Source: Kingdonia uniflora
Lineage: Eukaryota; Streptophyta; Magnoliopsida; Ranunculales; Circaeasteraceae
Assembly (NCBI GenBank): GCA_014058105.1
Contig: JACGCM010002394.1
Span: forward strand, 496,001 to 560,000
Length of the DNA: 64,000 nucleotides
Direction of reading: 5' to 3'
The stretch's first letter is position 1. Each line of letters begins with the position of its first letter. The translations under genes were made by a program, and so were the position numbers. Below, one piece after another: positions 44,189 to 55,388 of the stretch. Below the pieces are notes generated by a model that worked only from the letters and a program-made list of their open reading frames with translations, did no database searches and was not told the origin of the DNA.

Positions 44189-45557
44189 TTATACTTGATC
44201 AATAAGGTAAATTGTTGAAGGTACGACATCCACTTCATATGGCGAACTGTAACAGTTTGTGATCAGAATGTACCACAACCTCCTTCCACAATAAGTAACT
44301 CCGCCAATGCTTAACTGATTGATATAGCGGGTAGATCTCCTTATCGTAGGTAGAATAGTTATGTACTGCTCCTGTATACATCTCAAAATTATAAGCAACC
44401 GGCTTCCCATCTTGTAAAAGGATTGCCCCCAAGGTATAGTCTGACGCATCTGTCTTGACCTCAAAAGGCCATTACAAATTAGGCAATGCTAACACTGGTG
44501 CATCCATAATGTTCCGCTTCAGTAATAGAAAAATCTTCTCATGGTGATCTTCCCACACAAACTGTACGCCGGTCTTTGTCAAAAAATGCAACGATGCGGC
44601 TATTTGTGAAAAATGCCAAATAAATTTCCATAAGTACTGACAAGAACCCATAAAACTTCTCACTTCCGTCACTGTACGGGGTCTAGGCTAATTAGTAATG
44701 ACCGAAATCTTTTCTGGATCGACCTTAAGCTCGCCGCTACCAACAATATAACCCAAATAGACTAGCTCCTGCTTCCCAAACTCGTACTTCTTCCCGTTAA
44801 GAAAAAACTATTGTGATCGCAACACACCCAACACTTTGCGTAAATGCCCAAGATGTTCCTCCCATGTACGACTATATATCAAGATATCATCCAAATATAC
44901 AATCACAAAATTATCAATAAACGCACAAAGTACCTCATTCATTAATCGCATAAATGAGTATTGCATAACCCAAAATTATCAATGAGTATTGCATAACCCA
45001 AAAGGCATCACCAACCACTCAAAAAATCCCTGTTTGGTTTTGAACGCTGTTTTCCAAGTATCCTCCTCCTGGATTCTAACTTGATGGTAACCCAACTTAA
45101 GATCCAACTTGGTGAAAAACTGGGCCATCTGCAACTCATCTAAAAGCTCGTCAATCCGTAAAAACGGATAACGATTCTTCACCGTGATCTTGTTCAACGC
45201 CCGATAATCTACACACATCCTCCAAGACCCATCCTTCTTCAGCACCAGTAACACCGGCGAACCACAAGGCGAGCAACTCGGATTAATAACTCCTTGCTCC
45301 AGGAGTTCATGTATATATTTCTTGATCTCATCAGACTCGGTAAATGAAGTCCGATATAACCCAATATTGGGTAGTGACTCACCATTCACCAAGGTGATAT
45401 CATGCTCCATATCCCTCTTGCGTGGCATCCCTTCTATGCCCAGAAATAAGTCTTCATTCTCCTCTTGCAACTCCCCAATATCGGTTTGTTGCGTAGAAGA
45501 CATTGCCAAAGTAGACAATACTGTAACCTTTGGCGCAAATTGTGCCATATATACCAC
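44189..45557 (-). pseudogene. Chromovirus RT and RNase H pseudogene
   Basis: RT at 44979-45557: DITLVNGESLPNIGLYRTS, YIHELLEQGVINPSCSPCGSPVLLV, WRMCVDYRALNKITVKNRYPF, FFTKLDLKLGYHQVRI, FEWLVMPFGLCN. The catalytic YxDD (here reading YIDDIL-like near 44875-44905) follows a small tandem duplication at about 44960-44995 that breaks the frame. RNase H at 44189-44464 shows DASDYTLGAILLQDGKP and HNYSTYDKEIYPL. Confidence 0.88.
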
Positions 45558-45586
45558 CGTTCTTGTTCATACCTAATCAGATAAAA

Positions 45587-46207
45587 TTACTTCCTTATCA
45601 AAACCTTGAATTCCTTTGAACTCAGACTTTCGACATCATGTCGTTTCTGATAGGATTTCCACCACGTTAGTGAGTGACTTGTGAATTTCAAAGTAGATAA
45701 GCAAATCTTGTGAGCATTTAAATATTCATCAATGGAAAAATAGGTCTCCAACTTATCTAACCAATTATCTAACTTCTTGGCATCGACGGAACCATCAAAA
45801 ACTAGAATCTCAATCTTAAAACCAATACAAAGATTACGCATAAGATTCATTGACTTACCAAAACCTGGGCGCTCCTTGACAAAATCGACATCACTAGAAT
45901 TACCAACCATCCCCGTATTATCGATGCCTTCATCCCCTTCCAAAACCCCTTTTCTCCTCAAGCGGCCTCGCCGTGTCACCAAAGTGGAAGCCTTCGCGAG
46001 GTTTGTGAGACGCAATTGTTCAATTAACTCCCCTACAGTAGAAGTTAGGTCAGAAACTTTTGTTTCCAAAAGTGTGACTCGATCGTTGGCCTCTTCCATC
46101 TCTAAATTGTCCTTCTTTAAATTAAGTTTGCGATGAATCGTCAACGGACTCACGAGCTTCTCCCTCGTTTGTTTGAGACAGTCACGTGTTGAGACCATAA
46201 ACCACAA
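45587..46207 (-). pseudogene. Chromovirus gag, C-terminally truncated
   Basis: 206-codon open frame. MVSTRDCLKQTREKLVSP with a coiled coil DRVTLLETKVSDLTSTVGELIEQL, an RRGRLRRKG basic stretch, then the capsid region LDNWLDKLETYFSIDEYLN and LTWWKSYQKRHD. It stops at IRK, where capsid should continue. RT begins only about 30 bases later, so zinc knuckle and protease have been deleted. Confidence 0.9.
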
Positions 46208-46247
46208 TCAACCCCCGAAGATCGTAACTGGAAAAACTGATACCTCT

Positions 46248-46792
46248 TAATCCACAATACGATTGAGATGCTTGTGTTAGTAGAGAAATACGAAGAACAC
46301 CAATTTGTTTGGAAAAATAGAGAATTTGATTACTCTAAACGAAGTAATTACAAGAATAAAATCTCTCAAACCCAAGGTTTCTCCCAGAACTCTTTCAGAT
46401 CTAGCATAGAAAAAAAAAACCCTAAGTCCCCTTTATATACTAGGGAACCTAAAATACTAAAAAAATGCATCTCGAGGCAAGACACCCCTCAAAACTACAA
46501 TCACCACAAAAAGGAAAAAGGTTGAATCGTGCCTCTGTTCGAATAAAATTATTTCTGTTCGAATAAAATAAAGTGTATTCGAATAGAAAAAAATCTATTT
46601 GAATAAAACCCATCAGGTAGAAATCTATTCTAACAAAAATAATTTTGTTCGAATAAAACCCATCCGGAAGAAATTTATTCAAACAGAAATAATTATGTTC
46701 GAATAAAACCCATTAGGCAGAAATCTATTCGAACAGAAATAATTCTATTCGAATAGAATTGATCAGTGTCTTCTTCAGATCCTCCTGGATCA
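46248..46792 (-). repeat. 5' LTR of the chromovirus
   Basis: 545 bp, longer than the 3' LTR because the TTCGAA array (46540-46760) has extra units. Core promoter CTTTATATACTAGGG at about 46430. The PBS-like AGGTATCAG is directly next to it. Confidence 0.92.
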
Positions 46793-46797
46793 CTGTG

Positions 46798-47262
46798 GAT
46801 AGCGGTGCCAAACCTTACCCTTGTCTGCTTGCCCAGAACACAGTGTTTAAAAAAATCCAATTTGCACATCTTGACACCTTTCAATAGCCCCCAGTTTGCG
46901 AGAGATCTCAAGGACTTTTCTCTAGCATGTGCCAATCGCATGTGCCATAGCCGTGTGGTATCACTAGAAGCAGTTTCCTCCCTTCCCGCGATAGAAACCT
47001 CACCAAGAACAACCGTACCATCCAAATAGTACAAGTTGTTACTTCTCCTTTGGCCCTTCAATACAACCATAACTCCCTTAAGAACCTTTTTTACCACATT
47101 CTTAGATACAACCTTGCAGCCTTTCACTTCAAGTAACCACATTAAAATAATATTCTTTCTCATTGTCAAAATATACTAAACCTCATCAATCAACCAACCC
47201 ATTATGTAATTTTAGACGAATGGTACCTATCCCAATGATGCGGCAAAGATTATCGTTTCCCA
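46798..47262 (-). pseudogene. Copia C protease end and integrase N-terminal part
   Basis: Minus strand: LMGNDNLCRIIGIGTIRLKL (near 47200-47260) is the end of the protease region; then VLKGQRRSNNLYYLDG, LWHMRLAHAREKSLRSL, LDFFKHCVLGKQTRVRFGTAIH, the GAG-pre-integrase domain with its H-H and C-C zinc ligands. It stops at the CTGTG target site of the chromovirus. Confidence 0.9.
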
Positions 47263-47267
47263 TTAAC

Positions 47268-48486
47268 TAATGAATACGTAATTATGACATTTTTAATATA
47301 ACCGAACATATATTTTAGTCGTCCATTATATTTAATTTTGGGTACTTTTGTTCGTTTGTTTGATTGTAGCTATTGAAGATGGATATTTGAAACCAAGCTG
47401 TTAAAGTTAAGTAAAAGTACCTCCAATAGTTCATAGCACAAAAAGTCAAAGACACAATATATTTGGTCTCAAGATTGAAAAAATATATATACAAATATTC
47501 TTAGAGAATAAGATCAAAGAATATATTGCATCCAAGATCCTTGAAGATATTTTTTATTGAAGATATATGCAAGAGTTTCCATGAAGATAGATCTCCACAT
47601 CACTTAAGGGAATTGTATGCAAGAATCTTAGGTGATTGGTTATAAAATTAGAAGATATTATTGTGAAAATATTCTTTAAAATTTAATGTATAGTTTCTAA
47701 ATTTGGGTTCCTTCTCCTATAAAAGGAACCCTCACCAGATTGTAATTAGGCATCTCATATTGGAGTAAGTTTAGAAGAAATAAAGTCTTAGTTTTATTTA
47801 AATGTCTCCTATCTCTTTTATTTTCTTTTGTAAATAGTTATCTAGTTCATGCAATGATCTTGGGAATGATAGAAGGTTAATCTCTTCTAGCTATGACTAG
47901 AACGAAGCCCTTACCCAAGTAGCAATAGTTATGTTGCAGTTCTAAGATTAGTTCTCTTTTGCAATCTTCTAAAATAACTATAATCTACTTCTAGGCTTAA
48001 CCATAACTAGTAAGTAAATTTAGACTATTTAACCAAAATCCGGTGTTATAACCATTAAACTAGATTTTAGGGCATACACGAAGAGAACTCGTAAGAGAAA
48101 TTCAGCCAAGCTTAACCAAAGTTTGAAGAATTTCTCCTACACATCGGATTAAGTAAAACTTAATTTAACCAAACCTTAGATGCCTAACCATGGATCTAGG
48201 ATTAACATTTACATCGAAGATGCCCTACCCGGGATTTTTGACATGAATAATTTGCCAAGTAAATCTACATAATTACTATTATTGCTTTGGTTAGGCTGAA
48301 TTCTAGTCGTAGCTATTCTCTTGCTAACTGTTCTTGTTATTTCTTTCTTTTATAAAACCTAATTCGGCCTAGAAAATATTTTTTTCCCAAACCTCCCTGT
48401 GGATTCGATCCCACTCATCTGTGCCACAATTCGACAACCGTATTTTGAGCGGGTATTTTTCTAGAGGCTCTAAAAACCTTTTATCA
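47268..48486 (+). repeat. 5' LTR of the Athila-like element
   Basis: 1219 bp, ends ...TTATCA. The first bases TAATGAATAC correspond to TGATAAGCGC in the other LTR, so the terminal TG has decayed. TATA-like CTATAAAAGGAACC near 47727. Confidence 0.88.
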
Positions 48487-49410
48487 AATGGTATCGTTGT
48501 CGGGGAGGCATCATAGAAAACAATTCTTTATAATACCAAATTTTCTTTGATAGCCACAAAGTTGGTACTCAAAGATTGTGAGAAATTTTCAAAGTACATT
48601 AGCAAGCTTCTATCTAGTTATTATTGTACCTCCTAAGTGAAAGGGCACTTTCTTCTTTCGCCCCCTAAGTGAAGGGGTGGCCACAGCTTCACCAGGAAAC
48701 ACTTCCCGTAGGTTAGTATCTCTATAAATTTGACATCTAGAAGGGGTTTATATCCGCTCCGCCCCGGCAATAGGAACATAAAGTCGTGTAGACTGTGCAT
48801 ATACACGCTGCTCTAATAAAATATTTGCTATGGCTGGATTGACCTATTGACGTGTTTAAATTTCTTTCCATTCCAACATTAGTAAAGGTAAAAACTATTA
48901 GAGACTTGCGGGATTTCATCACCCAAAAAGTTCTTTAACAAGTGGGACCACCCATTAGGGATAGGAAGAAATTTGTATCACACAAAAATTAAACATCCCG
49001 AACCTAAAAATAACTGATAATAAAAAAGAGTAGCAAGATTTCCGTGGGATTCTATCACCCAACGGATAGGTGTACCGGACCAGGGTACAAGCACGAGTTC
49101 ATAGGATACGGCCCCAGCCTAGCACCGCGAAATACTAGTTGTAGGTTTGCGATGTCATCGTTCTGAGTGTAGACGTACGATAAGGCAACTCACTTGGACG
49201 TGACGACTGAACATCTACTATAAGCTAGTACAAACACAATGACGCAGGGGAGTGTAGGAACCAAAGCCTTTGACCATCCTACCCTTTTCTGAACATAGAA
49301 GAACATAGGGGAAACCTAGTTATTACTTCTTAAAAAATGTTGAAGTGTTAGAGTTTTAGGCTTGATTAATTTGTTTTTGCATTAAGTATTAATTTAATTA
49401 TAAAATTTCG
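48487..49410 (+). other. Leader region of the Athila-like element
   Basis: Primer-binding site at 48489, then a non-coding leader; small open stretches show no motif. Confidence 0.5.
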
Positions 49411-50554
49411 TAGATGCAAGAACATTATGGCTCACATCTTGACATCCCACAATATCCTCAAAATTATTTTCAACCAAGGCACCACCAAAACTCACAAGAT
49501 GTGCAACCTTTCCAACCACATTCCTATATGCATACCCATCAATCCTTCCAGTTAGTCAAACAGATCCTGCCTGCTTAACCTAAACAATCTTTGGAAGACA
49601 TCATTGCTCTCTTCATGCAATAATTAATGGAAAGTAAAAAATAAGCGTTGTAATTTCAGCAACAAATAATGTAATTCCAACAACAGACTTTAGTGAATCA
49701 AACTTCTACGACCCAATCTATCTCTAGGTTAGAGACTCAGATAACTTAGTTGTTAACCACGTGGAGTGAAATAGAGCACGAAAAACTTCCAAGCAATGAA
49801 GAAGAACAACTTGAAGTTAAATCCCCTTGTGATACCCTTGAAAATAATGAATTCAAATGTAATCAATGAATGTTTTCGCCGTGGAGTGAATGGATACCAT
49901 AGTACGAGACAGATTTAGAAGATGAACATTTTAAGGTTGACAATCCTATGTCACAAGAAGCTATAAAAGATGCATCTAACATGTTCAATAAATTTCTTTC
50001 CCAATCACCTCCTAATTATGCCATCAACATTCAACCACCGATGTCATTATCCATCCCTTCACAGATAGAGCCCCACCAATTTACAAATAATATAATGACA
50101 AAAAGTGAGTATTTTTCCAAATTCTTCGACGATTTCTCAGATGATGAGGATGATAACAGATTTCCTGGAAGTGTGAATTCAACATTGATTTTTGAGAAAA
50201 TACGAGCTCCATCTTCACCCCAACTAGTGTAACCTTCTTTATCTATCTTCCTTGAATCCATACCTCCATCGCCTGAGCTTTGGGGGTACCATGACCATTA
50301 ACAATTTTGAGGACTTGTACGGAGATAACTCTTGTTGCATTGCTATTGGTGAATGTTTAAATTATTTTGAGGACTCGAATTATCCTGAGATTCGTGAAAT
50401 GGTAGAATCATTATCGTCTAAAAAAGTGTTTCAACTTGGCCATGTCCCTAAGCCAATAAATATCCACGTCAATGGTCAGGATGAGTCCCTTGAGATAAGT
50501 TGTGATTTTAGGTACACACATTTTAAATGTTTGTTAGAGTCAATTATTCCCTGA
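49411..50554 (+). pseudogene. Gag-like remnant of the Athila-like element
   Basis: Three consecutive pieces. About 49411-49860 reads MQEHYGSHLDIPQYPQNYFQ... then KQSLEDIIALFMQ and ISRLETQITQL with LPSNEEE, matching the C-terminal gag pattern of Athila-type elements (SLEDxxKxF, LExQxxQLA, LPSNTE). 49948-50232 and 50252-50554 continue with acidic, Ser/Pro-rich sequence (FFDDFSDDEDD) and an unrecognised domain. Stops and shifts separate the pieces. No protease, RT or integrase follows before the 3' end. Confidence 0.65.
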
Positions 50555-52485
50555 TCCCCATATCCACAAATATGTCATATAGTTTTTCTTCTACTAAAAG
50601 AAAACATCTTCTTGAAAAATTATAATTTTGGGGATGCCTCATGAACTTGCTTTGTCATAACCACCTATCACATTTTTTTGAATATCAGCGATAACATAGG
50701 GGTTTTGAAAATTTTCAAAGAAAATATCTTTCCAGGAAAATCAACTTTTGAATCTAGAATATTTTCGGGGAGGAATACTTGTATACAAATCTTATTATTT
50801 AATGCACCAGGTAGTAATCAAATGATTGTATTGAAAATTCTTAAGGAAAATATGTTCCATGGGTATGTGTTTGCTTTATCTTGGAGAAAATGGTTTTTCT
50901 TGATTTGTTTAAAAATTTTAACTTAAAATCATCAAATGATAGGCAATTTTTTTAGAAAATATCTTTTTCAAAGAGAATTAGTTTTGTACTATCTCTTGTT
51001 TTTACAGAATATATCTGCCCAATTAGAAGTTAATATTGAGGATTACCATTCACGTGTTCTTTGGTTTTTGAAAGATAATTTGCAACCAAGATAGTACATC
51101 ACATTTTTAACTTTGTACCAATCTAGTCATATTGAAAATTTGAAGTTTGGGGGTACATTCGTCAGGCTGAAGACGGTGAACTTAACACTTTTTGGGAGGC
51201 AACCCATGACACATTTAGGTAAAAAGATTCAATTTTCCTCTTCCATTTTTCTTGTTCTCAAACATTGAAGGCAATGCTTGATTTAAGTTTGAGGGTATGA
51301 AATCATTTCTTTAAATGTTCTTTGAAGAAAAGTAAAATAATGACACTTTGACAATTTATGATATATTTTTGACGAATTTCCAAACACTTAAGCTGATTTT
51401 ACTTTGACATAAATATTATAGAAAAACCTAAAATTTGAAATTATACCAATCATATACTAGAATATTTTAGACTATCTTAAGCTAGATGTACTATCTTTTT
51501 ATTAGCGACTAATTCAAGTTAGCTTGGCATATATTAAAAATGTGCACTTCACTGCAGTTTTGCAATTAATACCTTCAATAGATTTTTGCTCAGTATAAAG
51601 AAAATTTAGCATTTATGTTAGGACTAGTTTGCTACAAGGGAGACAGCTGCCTAAGAATAAGTTTACTCCTAAGAATAAAATAATAAGCCAAATGTGCCCT
51701 AAAAACTTTTACGTTGCACGACTACTCGTATGATTAAGAACTGAAAGAGGAAAAATTATCACCAATCTCGAGCTTGACAATGAACTATGTGAAAAGAGCA
51801 TAAGAAAATATTACTTATGAGAATCCTAAGTCTAGGTCATGATGGGGCACCACACCCTGGGAACCTTAGCCAACTGGCGGGGATTGTCGACCAAAAACTC
51901 CTTATGACGGAGGCTTCACTAAGAAACAATGTACTCAAAAGAAAAGGCTTGCAAGAAAAAAATAAAAAATTCTAAGAAGACGAATTGACTAAGGTACTTG
52001 TCGAGGTGACCGTTAAATTTATTTTAGTATGAACTAGACTACCAAGAACTGAGTAAATTATTCTAGACAACGTATAAGGCGATACAACTATTTTTACTGT
52101 ACACTCAAATATAGCTAAAGCAAAATACTTGAATCTTTTTCTAATCTTGATGTAGTACCTCTAGTTTCGGATAAGCTTAAAATATTCTTTGATACACTTG
52201 GGAGAATAACAAGTTTAAGGATTTTTCTATCGGTATTTTTGTCACAAACTAAGTAAGGATAAGTTCAAAGGAATGAGTCATGTGTATTCTAGAATTGTTT
52301 AAAATGTCATTATTGACTTTTGTGGGTATAGTCACTGCAAACCCTCACAAAACAATACTCATCCACCAGGCTAAACCTGGAGGTTTAACGGCTTGTTGCA
52401 TATGCTAAATGCAATCACGTTCCCTGGGAAAATTGCTATTATTATATTTTACTTGGGACGAGCAAAAGACAAGTTTCGGGGTAAT
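50555..52485 (+). other. 3' non-coding region of the Athila-like element
   Basis: No coding domain. GAAGTTTGGGGGTACATTCGTC (about 51141, shown in part), GGGAGGCAACCCATG and the final AAGACAAGTTTCGGGG are recurrent 3' motifs of plant Athila/Tat-derived elements. Confidence 0.6.
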
Positions 52486-53761
52486 TGATAAGCGCGTAAT
52501 TATGACATTTTTAATATACCTGAACAAGTATTTTAGTTGTCCATTATATTTATTTTTGGGTATTTATGTACTTTTATTTGATTGCAGCTATTAGAGATGG
52601 ATATTTGAAACCAAGCTCTTAAAGTCAAGTATAAGTGTCTCCAACAGTTCATAGCACAAAAAGTCAAAGACACAATATATTTAGTTTCAAGATTGAAGAA
52701 ATATATACACAAATATTCTTGGAGAATAAGATCAAAAAATATATTGCATCCAAGATCCTTGAAGATATTTTATATTGAAGATTTATGCAAGAGTTTCCAT
52801 AAAGAAAAATCTTTATATTACTTAAGGGAATTATATGCAAGAATCTTAGGTGATTGGTTGTAAAATTAGAAGATATTATTGTGAAAATATTCTCTTAAAT
52901 TTAATGTATAGTTTTTAAATTTGGGTTCTTTCTCTTATAAAAAGAACCCTCACCAGATTGTAATTAGGCATCTCATATTGGAGCAAGTTTAGAAGAAATA
53001 AAGTCTTAGTTTGATTTAATTGTCTCATCTCTCTTTTATTTTCTTTTGTAAATAGTTAGCTAGTTCATGCAATGATCTTGGGAATGATAGAAGGCTAATC
53101 TCTTCTAGTTATGACTAGAAGGAAGCCCTTACCCGAGTAGCAATAGTTATGTTATATTCTAGGATTAGTTCTCTTTTACAATCTTCTAAAATAACTATAA
53201 TCTACTTCTAGGCTTAACCATAGCTAGTAAGTGAATTTAAACTATTTAGCCAAAATTCGGTGTTATTACCATTAAACTAGATTTTGGGGCAAGCACGAAG
53301 AGAACTCATAAGAGAAATTTGACCAAGCTTAACCATAGTTGGAAGAATTCCTCCTACACATCGGATTAAATAAAACTTAATTTGATCAAACCTTAGATGT
53401 CTAACCATGGATATAGGATTGACATTTACATCGAAGATGCCCTACCCAGGATTTTTAACATGAATAATCCGCCTAATGAATTTACATAATTATTATTATT
53501 GCTTTGGTTAGGCCGAATTCTAGTCGTAGCTATTCTCTTGCTAATTATTCTTGTTATTTCTTTCTTTTTGATTTATCTGTTATAAAACCTAATTCTGCCT
53601 GGAAAGTATTTATTTTCCCAAACCTTCCTGTGTATTTGATCCCACTCATCCATGCTATAATTCGATAATCGTACTTTGAGCGGGTATTTTGCTAGAGGCT
53701 ACAATTCGATAACCATACTTTGAGCGGGTATTTTGCTAAAGGCCCTTAAAACCTCTTATCT
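52486..53761 (+). repeat. 3' LTR of the Athila-like element
   Basis: 1276 bp, starts TGATAAGCGCG. It has a tandem duplication of about 55 bases near its end (53655-53745, ACTTTGAGCGGGTATTTTGCT twice), accounting for the length difference to the 5' LTR. Confidence 0.88.
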
Positions 53762-54640
53762 TCAATACCGCTCCATTTTCTAACATTTTTAAACTAGAAA
53801 AATAACCTTTCGGGACAAATGTGATAAGTAGCACCCGAATCTAAAATCCATTCTTTTGTATCAATAACACATGCACTAGATAAAATAGTTAAAGAGAAAT
53901 TCGAATCATTACCTTTATTTGCCGTGTCTTGAGCCATATTTACGGAATAGCCCGATTTTCCTCCTTTCTTCTTCTTGAGAAGAGCTGGACATTTATTTTT
54001 CCAATGACCCGTTTCCTTACAAAATGCAAATTGGTCCTTTCCCAAGTTGTTTCAGTTTCCACTACGACCTCTCAATTTTGACCAATAGTTGTTACCAACC
54101 GACTTCCTCTTGTCTAAAGATTTTCCTCGAACCGTTAATAATTTAGATATAGACTTATCGGACTCACACTTCTCCTTCTTCAGGTACTCATGGTTTACAA
54201 CGGCCGTAGTCACATCCGTGTATTTCAATGAACTTTTTGCATAAGTTATCGTCGTAACGAAATGCTCAAATTCTTCCAGAAGCGAGTTTAATAACAAAAA
54301 TGTCTTGTCTTCATCCCCAAGTCAGCTAACAACTTAGTGAAGTCATTCAAATCCTTCGACATACTAATCCTTTGCCTCATAGTGAAGAAATAAAACTTTC
54401 TCTTCAAGTGAAGTTAATTTTGGATACTCTTTACCAAGTACTTCTCGTCTAAAATCCTCCAAATTTTTTGTTGCAGAGGTTTCATTCATCACAAGGTATT
54501 TAATGTTTTGAGCAAGACAAGATCGAATTTGGCCACAAGCCCTCTTGTTCATCTTCCTTCATACACTCTCCTCTATCTCATCCGATTTGTCCTCCAATAC
54601 CTAATTTAAGTCTTGTTGACTTAGGGCATCAATAACTTCG
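53762..54640 (-). pseudogene. Copia C gag and protease start
   Basis: Minus strand: near 54052-54297 LEEFEHFVTTITYAKSSLKYTDVTTAVVNHE is the gag C-terminal region; 53794-54045 has the zinc knuckle C-x2-C-x4-H-x4-C (FCKETGHWKNKC) and the protease motif WILDSGATYHIC with catalytic Asp intact. N-terminal gag lies at 54364-54640 in broken frames (IKYLVMNETSATKNLEDF, YPKLTSLEEKVLFL). The frame is cut at 53761 by the Athila-like insertion. Confidence 0.9.
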
Positions 54641-54877
54641 CATTGCCACATGCCAAAGTTATTTGTGTCATTGAATTTCTCAACTTCAATATTTGCATTG
54701 TTGAACATCACTGTTGCATTCTTTTTTGGGGCCGAATAACTAGATTCAACTACGTCTCCCATGTTTCCCCCAATTTTCAAGAACTAACCAAATCCCAAAA
54801 CCAAATTGAAATTTTAAAACTCTAAGTTACCTCAAATTCACATACCACCGAGGAATCGACCTCGCTCTGACACCCAT
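54641..54877 (-). pseudogene. Copia C gag N-terminus and leader
   Basis: Minus strand: MGDVVESSYSAPKKNATVMFNNANIEVEKFNDTNNFGMWQCEV in parts, the usual start of Copia gag (F-x-G/D-xNF-xxW), beginning at the ATG complement near 54761. The leader contains GGGTGTCAGAGCGAGG directly next to the LTR, the primer-binding site. Confidence 0.75.
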
Positions 54878-55388
54878 TGTTTAGTCGCAAGCCCGAAAGC
54901 TGAAACTCCATCTTCGATTTGGTTAGTAATGAACAAGTAACAATCAAAGAGAATACACATCACACAAGTTTAAGGTGGTTCGACAATTGCCTACGTCCAC
55001 CGTGTAAAAGAGAGGGAGAGAAAGTTTATTCAAGATCGTAGGCTACAATCACTCAAAGCAATTAGAGGTTCTCTCAAGGATTTCCTCTCATATTGATCTC
55101 ACCAAGGGTTGGCTCTAAAAGAACCTTAGTCCTCCTTATATAGTTGGGGAACTATTTATAATCGCTCAAATCTTGAGGCAAATCAAGGGTTCCAACAAAA
55201 TCTCAAAATTGAGTTTTTCCAATGTTTGTTCGAACAAACAATTTGTCTATTCGAACAGACTCATTTTTATTCGAACAAAGACCACTTTTTATTCGAAGAA
55301 ACAAACTTCGGTATGTTCTGTTCGAATAGACCCAAAGTCTGTTCGAACAGACTCAAAGTCTATTCGAAAAGAAAACAGGGCATCAACA
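54878..55388 (-). repeat. 5' LTR of Copia C
   Basis: 511 bp, TGTTTAGTCG...CATCAACA in plus orientation. Core CCTTATATAGTTGGGG near 55134; TTCGAA array 55225-55375. Confidence 0.92.

Larger units (their letters stand above)
42160..46792 (-). mobile_element. Chromovirus (Ty3/gypsy) inserted in the Copia C integrase
   Basis: LTRs at 42160-42603 and 46248-46792, exact CTGTG target duplication (42155-42159 and 46793-46797), polypurine tract beside the 3' LTR and a PBS-like AGGTATCAG beside the 5' LTR. Gag, RT, RNase H, integrase and a chromodomain-like tail are present in that order, but the gag C-terminus and protease are missing. Integrase after RNase H identifies Ty3/gypsy. Confidence 0.95.
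47268..53761 (+). mobile_element. Athila-like non-autonomous LTR element nested in Copia C
   Basis: LTRs at 47268-48486 and 52486-53761. Primer-binding site TGGTATCGTTGTCGGGGA (48489) resembles the TGGCGCCGTTGCCGGGGA of Athila/Tat-type elements. The 3' end shows the well-known GACGAGCAAAAG-AAGTTT-GGGG polypurine context (52458-52484) and TTTTGGGAGGCAACCCATG (51193-51211). Internal region has gag-like fragments and no pol. Flanks TTAAC and TCAAT each differ by one base from TTAAT, the base order that would restore the Copia protease frame. Confidence 0.88.
39192..55388 (-). mobile_element. Ty1/copia element C with two nested retrotransposons
   Basis: LTRs at 39192-39689 (3') and 54878-55388 (5'). 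Flanks ATTAT (39187-39191) and ACTAT (55389-55393) are a near target duplication. Removing a chromovirus (42160-46792) and an Athila-like element (47268-53761) leaves about 5 kb, a normal Copia length, with gag, protease, integrase and RT in order on the minus strand. Primer-binding-like GGGTGTCAGAGC follows the 5' LTR. Confidence 0.92.
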
